Shown: piece after piece, positions 25,645 through 34,752 of the stretch
Numbering within the stretch: position 1 is the first letter of the stretch
How the letters are laid out: the number at the start of each line of letters is the position of its first letter
Assembly: GCA_947446285.1 (NCBI GenBank)
Contig: CANFGH010000013.1
Location: 1 to 47,883 of the forward strand
Length of the DNA stretch: 47,883 nt
From: Chloroflexota bacterium
Lineage (GTDB): Bacteria; Chloroflexota; UBA11872; UBA12225
Direction: 5' to 3'
Position numbers and translations under genes: made by a program
Notes under the pieces: model-generated
What the model saw: the letters and a program-made list of their open reading frames with translations, nothing else
Databases searched by the model: none
Told to the model about the DNA's origin: nothing

Positions 25645-28197
25645 CTAGCGGGACGTGTTAGGCCTACTCGAATAGGCGAATGGCATCCGCCAACGGAGGT
25701 TGCGCCACGTCTCCTCGACAGATCGGCGTTCCTCGTCAGTTGGGATTACACCCCCGTATAAGGTGCGTGCGTAGACCATGGCAATCACGCCCGGATTGCC
25801 GGTTGGTGGACCGACGGTGTCTCGAAACCGGCGGATGATCCAGTTGGTCGGACGGGAGAACGCGTCATCCATGTGTCGGTCCAGCGCGTTAGCGAACTCC
25901 ATCGGTGTTTGTGACGGTGGTGGCCCAATGCCAACGAGACGGGCGAAGAACGTGAGCTGCCAATATGCGTGGATGACGGCGTCTCTCGGCGGGCGACGGC
26001 GTTCGAGATAGTCTCCGCCATATCGATACACGCCAGCCCCAAAGGCGACCGCGCCTATCACGCCCGCGATGGCCCATGCGATCCATCCGGCGACATCGGC
26101 TGCAGCCGACCAAGCGAAGTCAAGTGACCCGGGAACGAATGACGCCCCTTGGTCATCGGCGATTGGTCCCACCAGGGTGGCCGGATCACCATTGTCGCCG
26201 CATTCACCGAATGTGCTGTATCCGTACTCATAGCAGTCGAGTGGCTCCGAATACGTTCCGGATACAGGAACCTCGGGCCGCACCTTCGCCGGCCGGTACC
26301 CGGATGGTTCGAAGGCAATCCATCCGTAATTCGGGAAGTACACCTCCGGCCAGGAATGTGCCTCTTCCTCGGTGATGACGTACTGGCTGGATGCAGGGTC
26401 GAGGGTGCCGGTCACGTAGCCGGTTGCAAGCCGTGCCGGTACACCTTGGGCGCGCAAAAGTACCACCATCGATGTTGCGAAGTAATCGCAGTAGCCTTGC
26501 TTGGAATCGAACAGGAAGTATTCGACCGCATCCCGGTCTGCAGGAACCGCCTTGACGTCAAGGGTGTACGGATAGCGGCGGAGGAACTGTTCCACCGTGG
26601 TAGCGCGATCGTACGTCGACTTCCGTCCTCGCCCCAAGGTGAGTGCAAGATCGCGGACCTTTTGCGGGACATCTGGAAGTTGGGTGTACCGCTTGACCCA
26701 TTCCGGATTGTCGAGAGGGGCCGCTCGCAGTTCCTCGGCACTCGCACGGCTTGCAAACGCGTCTACTTGGTACCGGAGGCTAGGAATGGCGGGTCTCCGG
26801 GCCCGTATGGCGCTGAAATCTACGGCAGCGGCGTCGGGGGATGCAGCGTACATCCGGTACGAGACGCTCAAGGTCGTCGGTTCATCCGGAACATAGAGCA
26901 AGTCGCTCTTTGACTGCTGGATCGTGATATCTGCAGTGATCTTCTCGCGGCGTGTGAACCGACTGGGGATGACCGGCTGCTTATCCGTCCGGGTGACTGG
27001 CGACCGGTCGGAAGTGATCCATTCCTTCCCGGTCCAGACGTCATACGACGCGCCCCGCCAGTACTCCGGTTCGGCGCTTGCGATGGTCATCACAATCCGC
27101 TGGGTCAATTTCACGGGACCAGACAAGGTAAGCCGGTCGCGTCCGGCACCGGAATTCTTCTGGGGGTTGTTCACTCCCGAGAAGAAGCGGTTCGACGCGT
27201 TTTCCATGTCCGTCCATTGTTCACCCATGTACTCCCAGAAGGCATTGGAGACCGGGTTTTCCCCGAGGCGGGGCCCGAGCAACGCAAGGAGTGCAAGGCC
27301 ACAGATGACCACGAAACTGCTTACGGTGACGTCGAAGAGCAATCCAGATGGAAACGCCACATTGAGCACGTGCCACCGGCGTTGCAACGACGCCACATTC
27401 AGGGTGACTGCGAGCAGAAGCAATGTGATGAGGAAGATTGCGAACGGTGCCCGGGCATCACCCGTGTAGGTTGCATTCGTGCCGAGGACTATCGCGGTCG
27501 GCAGGGATGCGAGGACGACGTCCTGCCGTCGGTAGAGACCCCATGCACCGGCAAGTCCCTGCACCCACGCGATCACGCCGATGGTCATCAGGAACACGGT
27601 ATTGTCGGTAACCGCCTTCCCCGACGAGCCTTGCTGGACCCACACCGCAATCCGGTAGCCGAAGTCCGCGGCGCCATTTCCGAACGCCACGAACGCGCCA
27701 CCGAGCGTCCAAAGAGGTGGTACGGGTGTCAATGCGCCACTTGCCGAGCGTACTGATGCCCCTTTTGCGGAAGCCTCACGCAACACCGGGTCGGTCAACC
27801 AGATCCACGTTCCGCGGGCGGTCATGCGTGCTAGCCGTGACCAGTCCTCGAATGGCGGCAAGAGGTGACCGACCTGGACATAGACGACGGTGAGGCCGAG
27901 GACAAGACCAAGTGCGAGGGCGATTGGGCCCTTGACCCGGACATGAAGCAATACCCCTCCGACAACGAAGGCACCGACCGCGAGGCCATACACGATCTCG
28001 GTCCCGGTTGCCCACCGGCCACGATCAACACTCGCGACCGTGCTGAGAATCATCGTCAGGAGAAGCGCCGTTGAGATCCATCCTTCGCGGGTCGCCAGGA
28101 TTGAACGGTATCGGCCCGCGCTGATTGCACGACGGTCTGACGCGTCGCCCCGGGGTTGCCGAATGGTGTCGTTGACCAGTGCGGAGACCGAGGTCAT
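25645..28197 (-). CDS. TgpA-like transglutaminase membrane protein
   Basis: The 850-residue protein has about six N-terminal helices (to roughly residue 230 plus one near 270), an extracytoplasmic domain, a transglutaminase core, a helix near 735-755 and a cytoplasmic tail with the DUF4129-like pattern. In the core, KQGYCDYFATSMVVLLRAQG VPARLATGYV supplies the catalytic Cys and EEEAHSWPEVYFPNYGWIAF EPSG the His and acidic residue. With the DUF58 protein encoded upstream it forms the conserved DUF58-TgpA pair; the MoxR ATPase that often accompanies them is absent here. The track starts at GTG 28233, nine bases after the DUF58 stop; the ATG at 28197 has a slightly better leader (AAGAG), and the choice is uncertain. 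Confidence 0.88.
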   Translation of the reverse strand: MTSVSALVNDTIRQPRGDASDRRAISAGRYRSILATREGWISTALLLTMILSTVASVDRGRWATGTEIVYGLAVGAFVVGGVLLHVRVKGPIALALGLVLGLTVVYVQVGHLLPPFEDWSRLARMTARGTWIWLTDPVLREASAKGASVRSASGALTPVPPLWTLGGAFVAFGNGAADFGYRIAVWVQQGSSGKAVTDNTVFLMTIGVIAWVQGLAGAWGLYRRQDVVLASLPTAIVLGTNATYTGDARAPFAIFLITLLLLAVTLNVASLQRRWHVLNVAFPSGLLFDVTVSSFVVICGLALLALLGPRLGENPVSNAFWEYMGEQWTDMENASNRFFSGVNNPQKNSGAGRDRLTLSGPVKLTQRIVMTIASAEPEYWRGASYDVWTGKEWITSDRSPVTRTDKQPVIPSRFTRREKITADITIQQSKSDLLYVPDEPTTLSVSYRMYAASPDAAAVDFSAIRARRPAIPSLRYQVDAFASRASAEELRAAPLDNPEWVKRYTQLPDVPQKVRDLALTLGRGRKSTYDRATTVEQFLRRYPYTLDVKAVPADRDAVEYFLFDSKQGYCDYFATSMVVLLRAQGVPARLATGYVTGTLDPASSQYVITEEEAHSWPEVYFPNYGWIAFEPSGYRPAKVRPEVPVSGTYSEPLDCYEYGYSTFGECGDNGDPATLVGPIADDQGASFVPGSLDFAWSAAADVAGWIAWAIAGVIGAVAFGAGVYRYGGDYLERRRPPRDAVIHAYWQLTFFARLVGIGPPPSQTPMEFANALDRHMDDAFSRPTNWIIRRFRDTVGPPTGNPGVIAMVYARTLYGGVIPTDEERRSVEETWRNLRWRMPFAYSSRPNTSR

Positions 28198-28242
28198 GGT
28201 GTCCGCATCTCTTGACAGTTCATGCAAGCGCACATCATGGTT

Positions 28243-29607
28243 TCAGTTCATGTGCCCACGGGGGGCCGGCGAAGTCGATTGACCGACGATCTGGAATTGC
28301 TGACCCTGCTGCACGACGTGGGTTTGGAACCCGGCACTCCCAAGTTGTGCTTGGAGTGCACGGGCCGATACAGACGTTCTCCCGCCTGGACGTTCACCAC
28401 GGCTGGCAAAGGTTGCTCCGTCAATGAGGATGACCGCGGGCATCGTTGCGCGGGCGCGGGCCGAGTGCAGGTGTTGCAGCCACGCCGGGTCGGTTGACGG
28501 GGTGATCGTCACGACGGACAAGCCCCGACCAAGTGTCGACTGCACGTCGGACAGGACACGGTCCAAGGGCTCGGTGCCGTCGGCGCGCACGGTGGCGAGG
28601 ACTTCCATGAGGCGCCACAGGTGCGCCGAACCCTTGCCCGGTTGCACGATCACTCGCTTTGCGCCAATCGCAACCAGCCCTACCGCCTTGTTGTCTCGGA
28701 GTGCCCGATGAATGAGCGCGCCAGTCACGTTGACGGCATATTCTTCAGTCGACTCCAGACCCTCACCAACGTGGACCCCTTGGTCCAGATCCAGGATGGC
28801 CCACAAGTTCCCCGATGGTTCGAAGTCGAACTCCTTCGATCGCAGTTCCCCCGCGCGCGCGCTCGAAAGCCAGTGGATCCGATGGAGGCTGTCACCCGGC
28901 GCATAGGCCCTGATGCTTGATGCATCGGTCGTGACGTCGAGCGAACGGATGTGTGTGCGCGACGCGCCAGGCAACCGGCCGTACGGCATCGGCAAGTCGG
29001 GTAGATCGAGGAGAGGCGGATAGACGATGAAACTGGTCGAGGCGTGATAGGTAACCATTCCCTGGAAGATGCCAAAGGGATCGCCGGTGACAAGACGCAA
29101 CGGACCCAATTCGTACAGGCCTCGCCGGTTGCACACGGTCCGCATCCGCCACTGACGCTGCTCGAAGCCGCCCAGCGACTGCACTGATCCGGGTTCATAG
29201 CCGGGTACCGTCGATTCGTCCCTGACCTCGACCCAGAGCGCCGGCAGCCGACCACCATTACGAAGGATGAACTCCTCGACGATTGGCTCGCCCACGACAC
29301 ACCACTTGGTCCGCAACACCCGGGTAACCGATAGCCACCTGACCAGGGATCGTGTCCAGATGAACGTGATCGCAACGAGCGCCAACACGGCGTAGACCAT
29401 GTAGTAGAGGATCGGGACACCGGCCACGAGTGCCAGCACCATCAACACAATGCCGAGTATCGGGATTGCAGGACGCAGCAACCGGAGTTCTCCGGTCACG
29501 AGAAAGGCAGGGTCATTTCCACTGGCGGTGGGGGGCACCATTCCGTCGAACCGGGACGTCACCGCCGGTTCGATGGCTGTCGCGCGTCCGCGGGCACCCA
29601 TGGCCAT
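28243..29607 (-). CDS. DUF58 domain protein
   Basis: This 454-residue protein has two adjacent helices near residues 45-85 (PILGIVLMVLALVAGVPILY and the next), a beta-rich region, and the DUF58 signature GDSLHRIHWLSSARAGELRS KEFDFE, which resembles a von Willebrand A-like fold segment. DUF58 proteins sit with MoxR and transglutaminase proteins in presumed envelope-assembly modules. The track ORF starts nine codons earlier at GTG 29634, but a perfect TATACT lies six bases before the ATG at 29607, so the longer start would be outside the transcript. The transglutaminase gene follows directly. Confidence 0.87.
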   Translation of the reverse strand: MAMGARGRATAIEPAVTSRFDGMVPPTASGNDPAFLVTGELRLLRPAIPILGIVLMVLALVAGVPILYYMVYAVLALVAITFIWTRSLVRWLSVTRVLRTKWCVVGEPIVEEFILRNGGRLPALWVEVRDESTVPGYEPGSVQSLGGFEQRQWRMRTVCNRRGLYELGPLRLVTGDPFGIFQGMVTYHASTSFIVYPPLLDLPDLPMPYGRLPGASRTHIRSLDVTTDASSIRAYAPGDSLHRIHWLSSARAGELRSKEFDFEPSGNLWAILDLDQGVHVGEGLESTEEYAVNVTGALIHRALRDNKAVGLVAIGAKRVIVQPGKGSAHLWRLMEVLATVRADGTEPLDRVLSDVQSTLGRGLSVVTITPSTDPAWLQHLHSARARATMPAVILIDGATFASRGERPGGRTSVSARALQAQLGSAGFQTHVVQQGQQFQIVGQSTSPAPRGHMN

Positions 29608-29613
29608 GCGTGG

Positions 29614-29619
29614 AGTATA
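29614..29619 (-). promoter_or_regulatory. -10 box TATACT directly before the DUF58 ATG
   Basis: TATACT-CCACGC-ATG on the minus strand has the same hexamer and six-base spacing as before lepA, so the transcript is probably leaderless. The hexamer 17 bases upstream is TTCCGC, a poor -35. Confidence 0.6.
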
Positions 29620-29666
29620 GGGCGCGTCGGTCACCGGCGGAACATGGGCGCCCCGCCAATATCAGG

Positions 29667-30290
29667 CTATGCTGGTTGCGGAAAGGGTTCCAAATCGAGC
29701 GGTCGGATCATCGCGGTTTCGTCGCAGTTCGCAAACTTCGGACAGCGGTAGCACTCGTACCAGACTTTCAGATGCAAGGTCCCCCGGTCCACTTGGATGA
29801 ATCCCCGCTTCTCGAAGAACCTCGGAACCAGTGTCAAGGTGTACACCTTTGCAATCCGTAGGTCGCGGGCACGTTCGACGCACGCGTCGACCAACGTGCT
29901 CCCAATGCCTCGGGCGGCAACATCCGGATGGATTGCGAGCCCCCGGACTTCGGCAAGGCCAAGCCCAACGGGATGCAGTCCGCACACACCGAGTAGGAAG
30001 TCGCCATCCGGGTGAGGTTGTTCAACGAGACGAAGCGCATCCCCGGGAAGGGAACCACGGGCGACCAAGAACTCATCGATCGACGCCAGGATGTCCGGGG
30101 CCGTGCGAAACAGCATCCGGTTCTGTCTCGCAAAGTGCGAGATCAGTGCCTCCATCTCCGGCACGTCATCGGCCGTTGCCGCACGCACGTGACACGCAAC
30201 ATCCGTACCCCGCTCACGATCGCTGGGTTCGGGTTCGCGGTCTGGTGCGAGCCGGCTGGCATCGGATGCATGAATGACGGTTCGTGTCAT
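29667..30290 (-). CDS. ArgA-like short N-acetyltransferase (GNAT)
   Basis: The 207-residue protein has a GNAT domain from about residue 35: VRAATADDVPEMEALI, the acetyl-CoA loop HPDVAARGIGSTLVDACVE, and the end KVYTLTLVPRFFEKRGFIQV D...KVWYECYRCPKFANCDETA M. That C-terminus is the hallmark of short stand-alone N-acetylglutamate synthases (LT.VP.FFEK.GF...KVW.DC..CPKF..CDE). It would start arginine synthesis, but no other arginine gene is nearby. An N-terminal extension of about 30 residues is unusual. I chose the ATG at 30290 because AGGA lies seven bases upstream; the track start at 30329 has none. Confidence 0.78.
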   Translation of the reverse strand: MTRTVIHASDASRLAPDREPEPSDRERGTDVACHVRAATADDVPEMEALISHFARQNRMLFRTAPDILASIDEFLVARGSLPGDALRLVEQPHPDGDFLLGVCGLHPVGLGLAEVRGLAIHPDVAARGIGSTLVDACVERARDLRIAKVYTLTLVPRFFEKRGFIQVDRGTLHLKVWYECYRCPKFANCDETAMIRPLDLEPFPQPA

Positions 30291-30392
30291 GGAGATGTCC
30301 TGTCCGCGCACCCGACCCTGCTGCCCCATCCCATTCCACTGGAGGATGGTCTTTGAGCCCTGCGATGCACGTCCCTACCACTCTACATGGAA

Positions 30393-30432
30393 GGGCGCGG
30401 GTTCGTCCGAAGTGAGGGGTGAGTTCGCGCCC
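30393..30432. repeat. Inverted repeat in the divergent acetyltransferase-GT28 region
   Basis: GGGCGCG and CGCGCCC are perfect seven-base arms separated by 26 bases, in the 198-base space between two divergent genes. It may be a split operator; there is no direct evidence. Confidence 0.3.
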
Positions 30433-30472
30433 GGAACGGATCCACCATCTCATCTCCGACACATCGGGTCAG

Positions 30473-30478
30473 TATCCT
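30473..30478 (+). promoter_or_regulatory. -10 box TATCCT close to the GT28-like gene start
   Basis: TATCCT is followed by ten bases and ATG at 30489, and no Shine-Dalgarno is visible, so the leader would be about four bases long. The spacing is less exact than for lepA or the DUF58 gene. Confidence 0.4.
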
Positions 30479-30488
30479 GTAGTCCACG

Positions 30489-31691
30489 ATGACTTCCACT
30501 CCGGTCCTCGTTCTGACCTCGGACACCGGGTCTGGCCACCGGAGCGTGTCTCGCGCACTCGTGGCCGGTGCGTCAGACGCGCCCGAACGAGCTCTCCAAC
30601 TCATCGAGTTTGATCCGCTTGTTTCACGCGATCCGGTGCTGTCCCAAAAGCGTGGTGCCAGCGCGGTTCAATCGTCGGTATTCGACCGGGTCGTTGGGCT
30701 CTATGGTCCGATGATCGTGCGTGCGCCATGGGCGTGGGGCCTTGCGTTCCGTTTCGCAGCGTTGCCGGGTATGGCTTCCGTTTACCACGCGACGTACGGG
30801 CGCACTGTCGCGTCGCGTATCGCGGCGGCGATCCGCGCAACGCGGGCCCAGGCCGTGGTGTCGGTCCATCCGCTCGTGAATGATGCGATGGTCGTCGCGC
30901 GCAAATCCGGGGGTCGAGACCTGCCTTTGCTCTCGGTCGTGACGGATCTGGTGGGTGTCCACCCGTGGTGGGCGAATGCTGGCATAGACCGGTACGTTGT
31001 TGGATCAGGCGATGCCGCACGGGCGCTGTTCGGGCTAGGGATCGAGCCGTCCCGGACAGCGGTGACGGGCATCCCGCTCAGGTCCACGTTTGGACGCGTC
31101 ACACGTTCGGTGCGTGAGATGCGCGAGCAACTCGGCCTCGACCCGACTCAACAAATGGTGCTGTTCATGGGTGGTGGTGACGGGGCCGGCCGTCTTGCCG
31201 ACGTCGTTACGGCTTGTGATGCGGTCGTTCGCACGGGAAGCGTGGACGTGACGCGCTTTGTGGTGATTTGCGGACGGAACGAACCCCTGCGTACTTCCCT
31301 CGTGGCCCGGGATTGGCGTGGTCCGACAACCGTCCTCGGGCACGTCGCAAATGTTCATGAGTGGATGACGGCGTCAGACGTTGTTGTAACCAAGCCCGGA
31401 TCGCTCACCGTCTCCGAAGCGCTTGCGATTGGCCGGCCTTTACTCCTTGGACCCCCATTGCCGGGTCAGGAGGAAGGAAACATCCCCTTCGTCTGTGAAA
31501 ATGGAGTGGGTTTGGCGTACCGGGACCCGACAGAAGCCTCGATGCTCTTGGAAGGGATGCTTGCCGATCCCTCTTCTCTCTGGGAGATGGGTCAGCGGAC
31601 GCTCCCACTCAGGCATCTCAAGGCGACCGAGCGCGTGCTTGATCTGGTGCAGTCGCTTGTGATGAATTCCCGGAAACCTCATCAGTCGTAA
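30489..31691 (+). CDS. GT28/MGDG-synthase-like glycosyltransferase
   Basis: This 400-residue GT-B enzyme opens with VLVLTSDTGSGHRSVSRAL, the GxGH membrane-associated loop shared by MurG, UgtP and monogalactosyldiacylglycerol synthases. VVTDLVGVHPWWANAGIDRY VVGS and KPGSLTVSEALAIGRPLLLG PPLPGQEEGN are the nucleotide-sugar and acceptor motifs of the MGDG/UgtP group. It probably adds a hexose to diacylglycerol or a similar lipid at the inner face of the membrane, contributing to glycolipids. The pdxA-family gene follows nine bases later, which implies co-transcription but no obvious pathway link. Confidence 0.8.
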   Translation: MTSTPVLVLTSDTGSGHRSVSRALVAGASDAPERALQLIEFDPLVSRDPVLSQKRGASAVQSSVFDRVVGLYGPMIVRAPWAWGLAFRFAALPGMASVYHATYGRTVASRIAAAIRATRAQAVVSVHPLVNDAMVVARKSGGRDLPLLSVVTDLVGVHPWWANAGIDRYVVGSGDAARALFGLGIEPSRTAVTGIPLRSTFGRVTRSVREMREQLGLDPTQQMVLFMGGGDGAGRLADVVTACDAVVRTGSVDVTRFVVICGRNEPLRTSLVARDWRGPTTVLGHVANVHEWMTASDVVVTKPGSLTVSEALAIGRPLLLGPPLPGQEEGNIPFVCENGVGLAYRDPTEASMLLEGMLADPSSLWEMGQRTLPLRHLKATERVLDLVQSLVMNSRKPHQS

Positions 31692-31700
31692 GGCACAGAG

Positions 31701-32726
31701 ATGACCACTGAAACGCGACCGACGCTCGCCGTGACCATGGGTGACCCCGCAGGGATCGGGCCCGAAGTGACCGTTCGCGCACTTTCGGACAAGTCGGTCA
31801 GGTCTTGCGCCCGTGTCGTGGTCATTGGTGATCGGAAAGTCCTTGCCGAGGCGTGCCGGGTAACTGGCGTGGACGTGCCGTGGCATCTGGTCACCAACCG
31901 ACACAAGATCGGCGCGAACGACAACCGCGACGACCGGGTCTTGCTACTCGATATGGCAAATGTCACACCTGACACATGGCAATGGGGCAGGTTGTCTGCG
32001 GCACACGGACAGGCCGCCCTGGACTACTTCGACAAGGCGTTGGAACTTGTGGATGACGGGACGGTCTCAGGCATCGTCACGGCGCCAATCAACAAGGAAG
32101 CCACCTCACTCGCAGGGTGCCAGGACCTCGGGCACATGGAACTGCTGGCGCGGGCTTATGCGGTCCGCGACCACGCCACAATGCTTGTGAGTGGTCGGCT
32201 CAGGTGCGTCCACGTCTCGACCCACTACTCCCTGAGGGATTCACTGGATCGCATCACTCGCGCACGGGTCCTCCAACGGCTTGTGACGACGGACGAGGCG
32301 TTCCGCAAGTGGGGCCTTGCAGCACCCCGCTTTGCAGTCGCTGCCGTCAATCCCCATGGCGGCGAGGGCGGGCTGCTTGGCCGGGAGGAAATCGAGGAGC
32401 TTGCGCCGGCAGTCGCCGACGCCCGGGCGCTTGGCATCGATGCGCACGGTCCGCTTCCGGCTGACTCCGTGTTCGTTGCGGCAATGCGAGGCGAGTACGA
32501 CGCGGTGGTCGCGATGTTCCACGATCAGGGGCATATCCCGGTCAAGGTTCACGGCTTTGAGGAAAGCGTGAGTGTTGCCTTGGGGCTACCCATTGTCCGA
32601 ACGTCCGTTGACCACGGCACGGCGTTCGGGATCGCTGGCACTGGTGTGGCTGACGCCCAGTCAATGGCCGAGGCAATCCGCGTCGCCGGCAAGATTTGTA
32701 CCGGAACGTGGTTGCACTCCCGGTAG
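31701..32726 (+). CDS. pdxA: 4-hydroxythreonine-4-phosphate dehydrogenase (PdxA family)
   Basis: The 341-residue protein begins with PTLAVTMGDPAGIGPEVTVR AL, the PdxA signature. The three metal-histidine contexts are present: DLGHMELLA, NPHGGEGGLLGREE and MFHDQGHIPVKVHGF, and the end LGLPIVRTSVDHGTAFGIAG TG is also family-typical. In the DXP-independent route PdxA oxidises 4-phosphohydroxy-L-threonine for pyridoxal phosphate synthesis. Related PdxA2 enzymes act on sugar-acid phosphates, so without pdxB, pdxJ or other partners nearby the substrate is not certain. It converges with the ABC exporter operon. Confidence 0.88.
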   Translation: MTTETRPTLAVTMGDPAGIGPEVTVRALSDKSVRSCARVVVIGDRKVLAEACRVTGVDVPWHLVTNRHKIGANDNRDDRVLLLDMANVTPDTWQWGRLSAAHGQAALDYFDKALELVDDGTVSGIVTAPINKEATSLAGCQDLGHMELLARAYAVRDHATMLVSGRLRCVHVSTHYSLRDSLDRITRARVLQRLVTTDEAFRKWGLAAPRFAVAAVNPHGGEGGLLGREEIEELAPAVADARALGIDAHGPLPADSVFVAAMRGEYDAVVAMFHDQGHIPVKVHGFEESVSVALGLPIVRTSVDHGTAFGIAGTGVADAQSMAEAIRVAGKICTGTWLHSR

Positions 32727-32798
32727 CCGGTCGTTTCCTCTGCGCCGATGGGCATTGTTGCTTGTTCGCCACGGACCTTGGGCCGATGATCGGCGGAT

Positions 32799-32825
32799 GG
32801 GTGGCCATCGATTGTGGAGCCACCC
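32799..32825. terminator. Hairpin between convergent pdxA and exporter genes
   Basis: GGGTGGC and GCCACCC form seven perfect pairs around a 13-base loop, 72 bases after the pdxA stop and 24 bases before the exporter stop on the other strand. There is no clear T-run on either side, so a bidirectional terminator role is plausible but unproven. Confidence 0.4.
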
Positions 32826-32849
32826 CCTTCCCGTTCATTGAAGTGAGTT

Positions 32850-34694
32850 TCACCCGGCCGCGGTCGAGAGTTCCTGACCAGCGAATTGGGCGTGGTAAAG
32901 CGCGTGGTATGCCCCACGGGTGGACAGGAGCCCTTCGTGGGTGCCTCGTTCGACGATGCGCCCATGGTCGAGCACAAGGATCTGGTCGGCATGCCGTACG
33001 GTCGAGAGGCGATGCGCGATCACGAACGTCGTGCGTCCACGCATGACCCGTTCGAGTGCCGCCTGGATCAGGACTTCCGTTTCGGTATCCACGTCAGAGG
33101 TTGCCTCGTCGAGGATGAGGACACGAGGATTCTTCAGAATTGCGCGGGCGAGTGATATTCGTTGCCTCTGCCCGCGCGAGATCAGTACCCCGCCATCCCC
33201 ACACCACGCGTCATAGCCCTTTGGAAGCAGACGGATGAACTCGTCGGCGTGTGCCTCGCGCGCAGCCGCTTCGACTTCCTCATCTGTCGCATCCAACCGT
33301 CCGTACCGGATGTTGTCGCGCATCGTCGCGCCAAACAGGAAAGTCTCCTGGATGACCACCGCGAGTTGCGCCCGCAGGCTTGAAAGTGAGAGGTCACGGA
33401 TGTCGTGGCCGTCAAGTGTGATGCGTCCGGACTGCGGGTCGTAGAAGCGGGGTAACAGGTTCACGAAGGTGGTCTTGCCAGACCCGGTATGTCCAACAAG
33501 CGCGATGACCTGGCCGGGTGCAACATCAACGTTCGCGTCGATCAGTACTGGCTTTCCGGGTTCGTATTCGAAGGTCACCCCTTCCATGCGCACCGCGCCC
33601 TCGGCGCGCGCCAGTTCAACTGCCCCGGGCCGGTCGGAGACGTCAGGAACTTCGTCGAGGTACTCGAAGATGCGCTCGGCGGCGGCGAGGGCTTGCTGCA
33701 GGGTGTTGTTGACGCGGATCAAGTCCTCGACAGGCTGATAGAACTGGATCAGGTAACTGTTGAACGCAACCAGTGCCCCGACCGTCATCGAGTGATCGAA
33801 GATGAAGTAGGTGCCAATGCCAAGGACCCCGGCAGTACCCGCCGCGGAAATCATTTGGATTGCCGGAGTTGCCACGGCCTGCACCGATGCGGTTGACATG
33901 TTCGCATCGAGGTTGCCCCGGTTCTCCGAACTGAACCGCTGACGCTGGCGTCCTTCCTGCGCGAAGGCCTTGGCGACACGCATCCCAGAAATGTTTTCCG
34001 AGAGGACGTTGTTGACGTCGGCTGCCTTCTCCTGCACGCGCAGATACCGATCCCTCAGCTTGTTCGCCGAGTACTGGCTTGCGCCGACAAGGATCGGCAC
34101 GGTCAGGAAAACGAGCAATGCCAATTTCCATTGCAGGGCGAGCATGATCACCCCAAAGGCGAACATGTTCAGCAATCCGACGAACGCCATGATGGTGCCA
34201 CCGTTGATCGCCTGTTGCATCGCCTGGATGTCATTGGTGATACGCGAAATGATCTCGCCGGTTGAGTTGCGTTCGTAGAACCGGAGCGATAGCCGTTCGA
34301 TGTGCTCGAACAGGTTCCGGGTGACCCGGTAAACCAGTTGCTGTGACGCAAAGGAGATGTAATAGCGCTGGCCATAGCCAAAGACGTACCTGAGTGCCTG
34401 GATGATGAGTAACGCGATCCCGATCCAGACGAGGCCATTCACATCTCTCTCAGGAATTGTCGTGTCGATGATGTGCTTGAATGCCCACGGCATGGTCATC
34501 TGGAGAGCGGACATGCTGACTAGGCAGAACAGCGCCATGAACAGGTGGTAGTTGTAATCCTTGATCATTGACAAGAGGCGGACGGTCAGCTTCCACGGGC
34601 TTGACTGAAGTTCCACCTTCGGGCCCATTCCGGACCACATGTCGGCGCGTCCCCGGGCCATGGCGCCAGGTCCCATCGGGCGACCGGAAATCAC
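32850..34694 (-). CDS. ABC exporter half-transporter with degenerate signature motif
   Basis: This 614-residue type IV exporter has six helices (residues ~45-330) followed by an ATPase domain: Walker A GHTGSGKTT, Q-loop VIQETFLFGATMRDNIRYG, Walker B VLILDEATSDVD with catalytic Glu, and H-loop AHRLSTV. The ABC signature reads ISRGQRQR instead of LSGGQ, the usual mark of the asymmetric subunit of heterodimeric exporters. The track start at 34949 overlaps the preceding gene by nearly 200 bases; the GTG at 34694, preceded by AGGAG with an eight-base gap, is a better start. It follows the partner exporter gene by 58 bases. Drug, lipid or peptide export are all possible. Confidence 0.88.
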   Translation of the reverse strand: MISGRPMGPGAMARGRADMWSGMGPKVELQSSPWKLTVRLLSMIKDYNYHLFMALFCLVSMSALQMTMPWAFKHIIDTTIPERDVNGLVWIGIALLIIQALRYVFGYGQRYYISFASQQLVYRVTRNLFEHIERLSLRFYERNSTGEIISRITNDIQAMQQAINGGTIMAFVGLLNMFAFGVIMLALQWKLALLVFLTVPILVGASQYSANKLRDRYLRVQEKAADVNNVLSENISGMRVAKAFAQEGRQRQRFSSENRGNLDANMSTASVQAVATPAIQMISAAGTAGVLGIGTYFIFDHSMTVGALVAFNSYLIQFYQPVEDLIRVNNTLQQALAAAERIFEYLDEVPDVSDRPGAVELARAEGAVRMEGVTFEYEPGKPVLIDANVDVAPGQVIALVGHTGSGKTTFVNLLPRFYDPQSGRITLDGHDIRDLSLSSLRAQLAVVIQETFLFGATMRDNIRYGRLDATDEEVEAAAREAHADEFIRLLPKGYDAWCGDGGVLISRGQRQRISLARAILKNPRVLILDEATSDVDTETEVLIQAALERVMRGRTTFVIAHRLSTVRHADQILVLDHGRIVERGTHEGLLSTRGAYHALYHAQFAGQELSTAAG

Positions 34695-34752
34695 TTGCTT
34701 GTCTCCTGGTTCAGGACTTGGTTGGCCTGCGGGTGGGTCGTGAATATGGCCT

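Noticed and set aside
26149-26913. 254-residue plus-strand ORF
   Set aside because: Antisense to the transglutaminase gene, which has its catalytic residues in the other frame.
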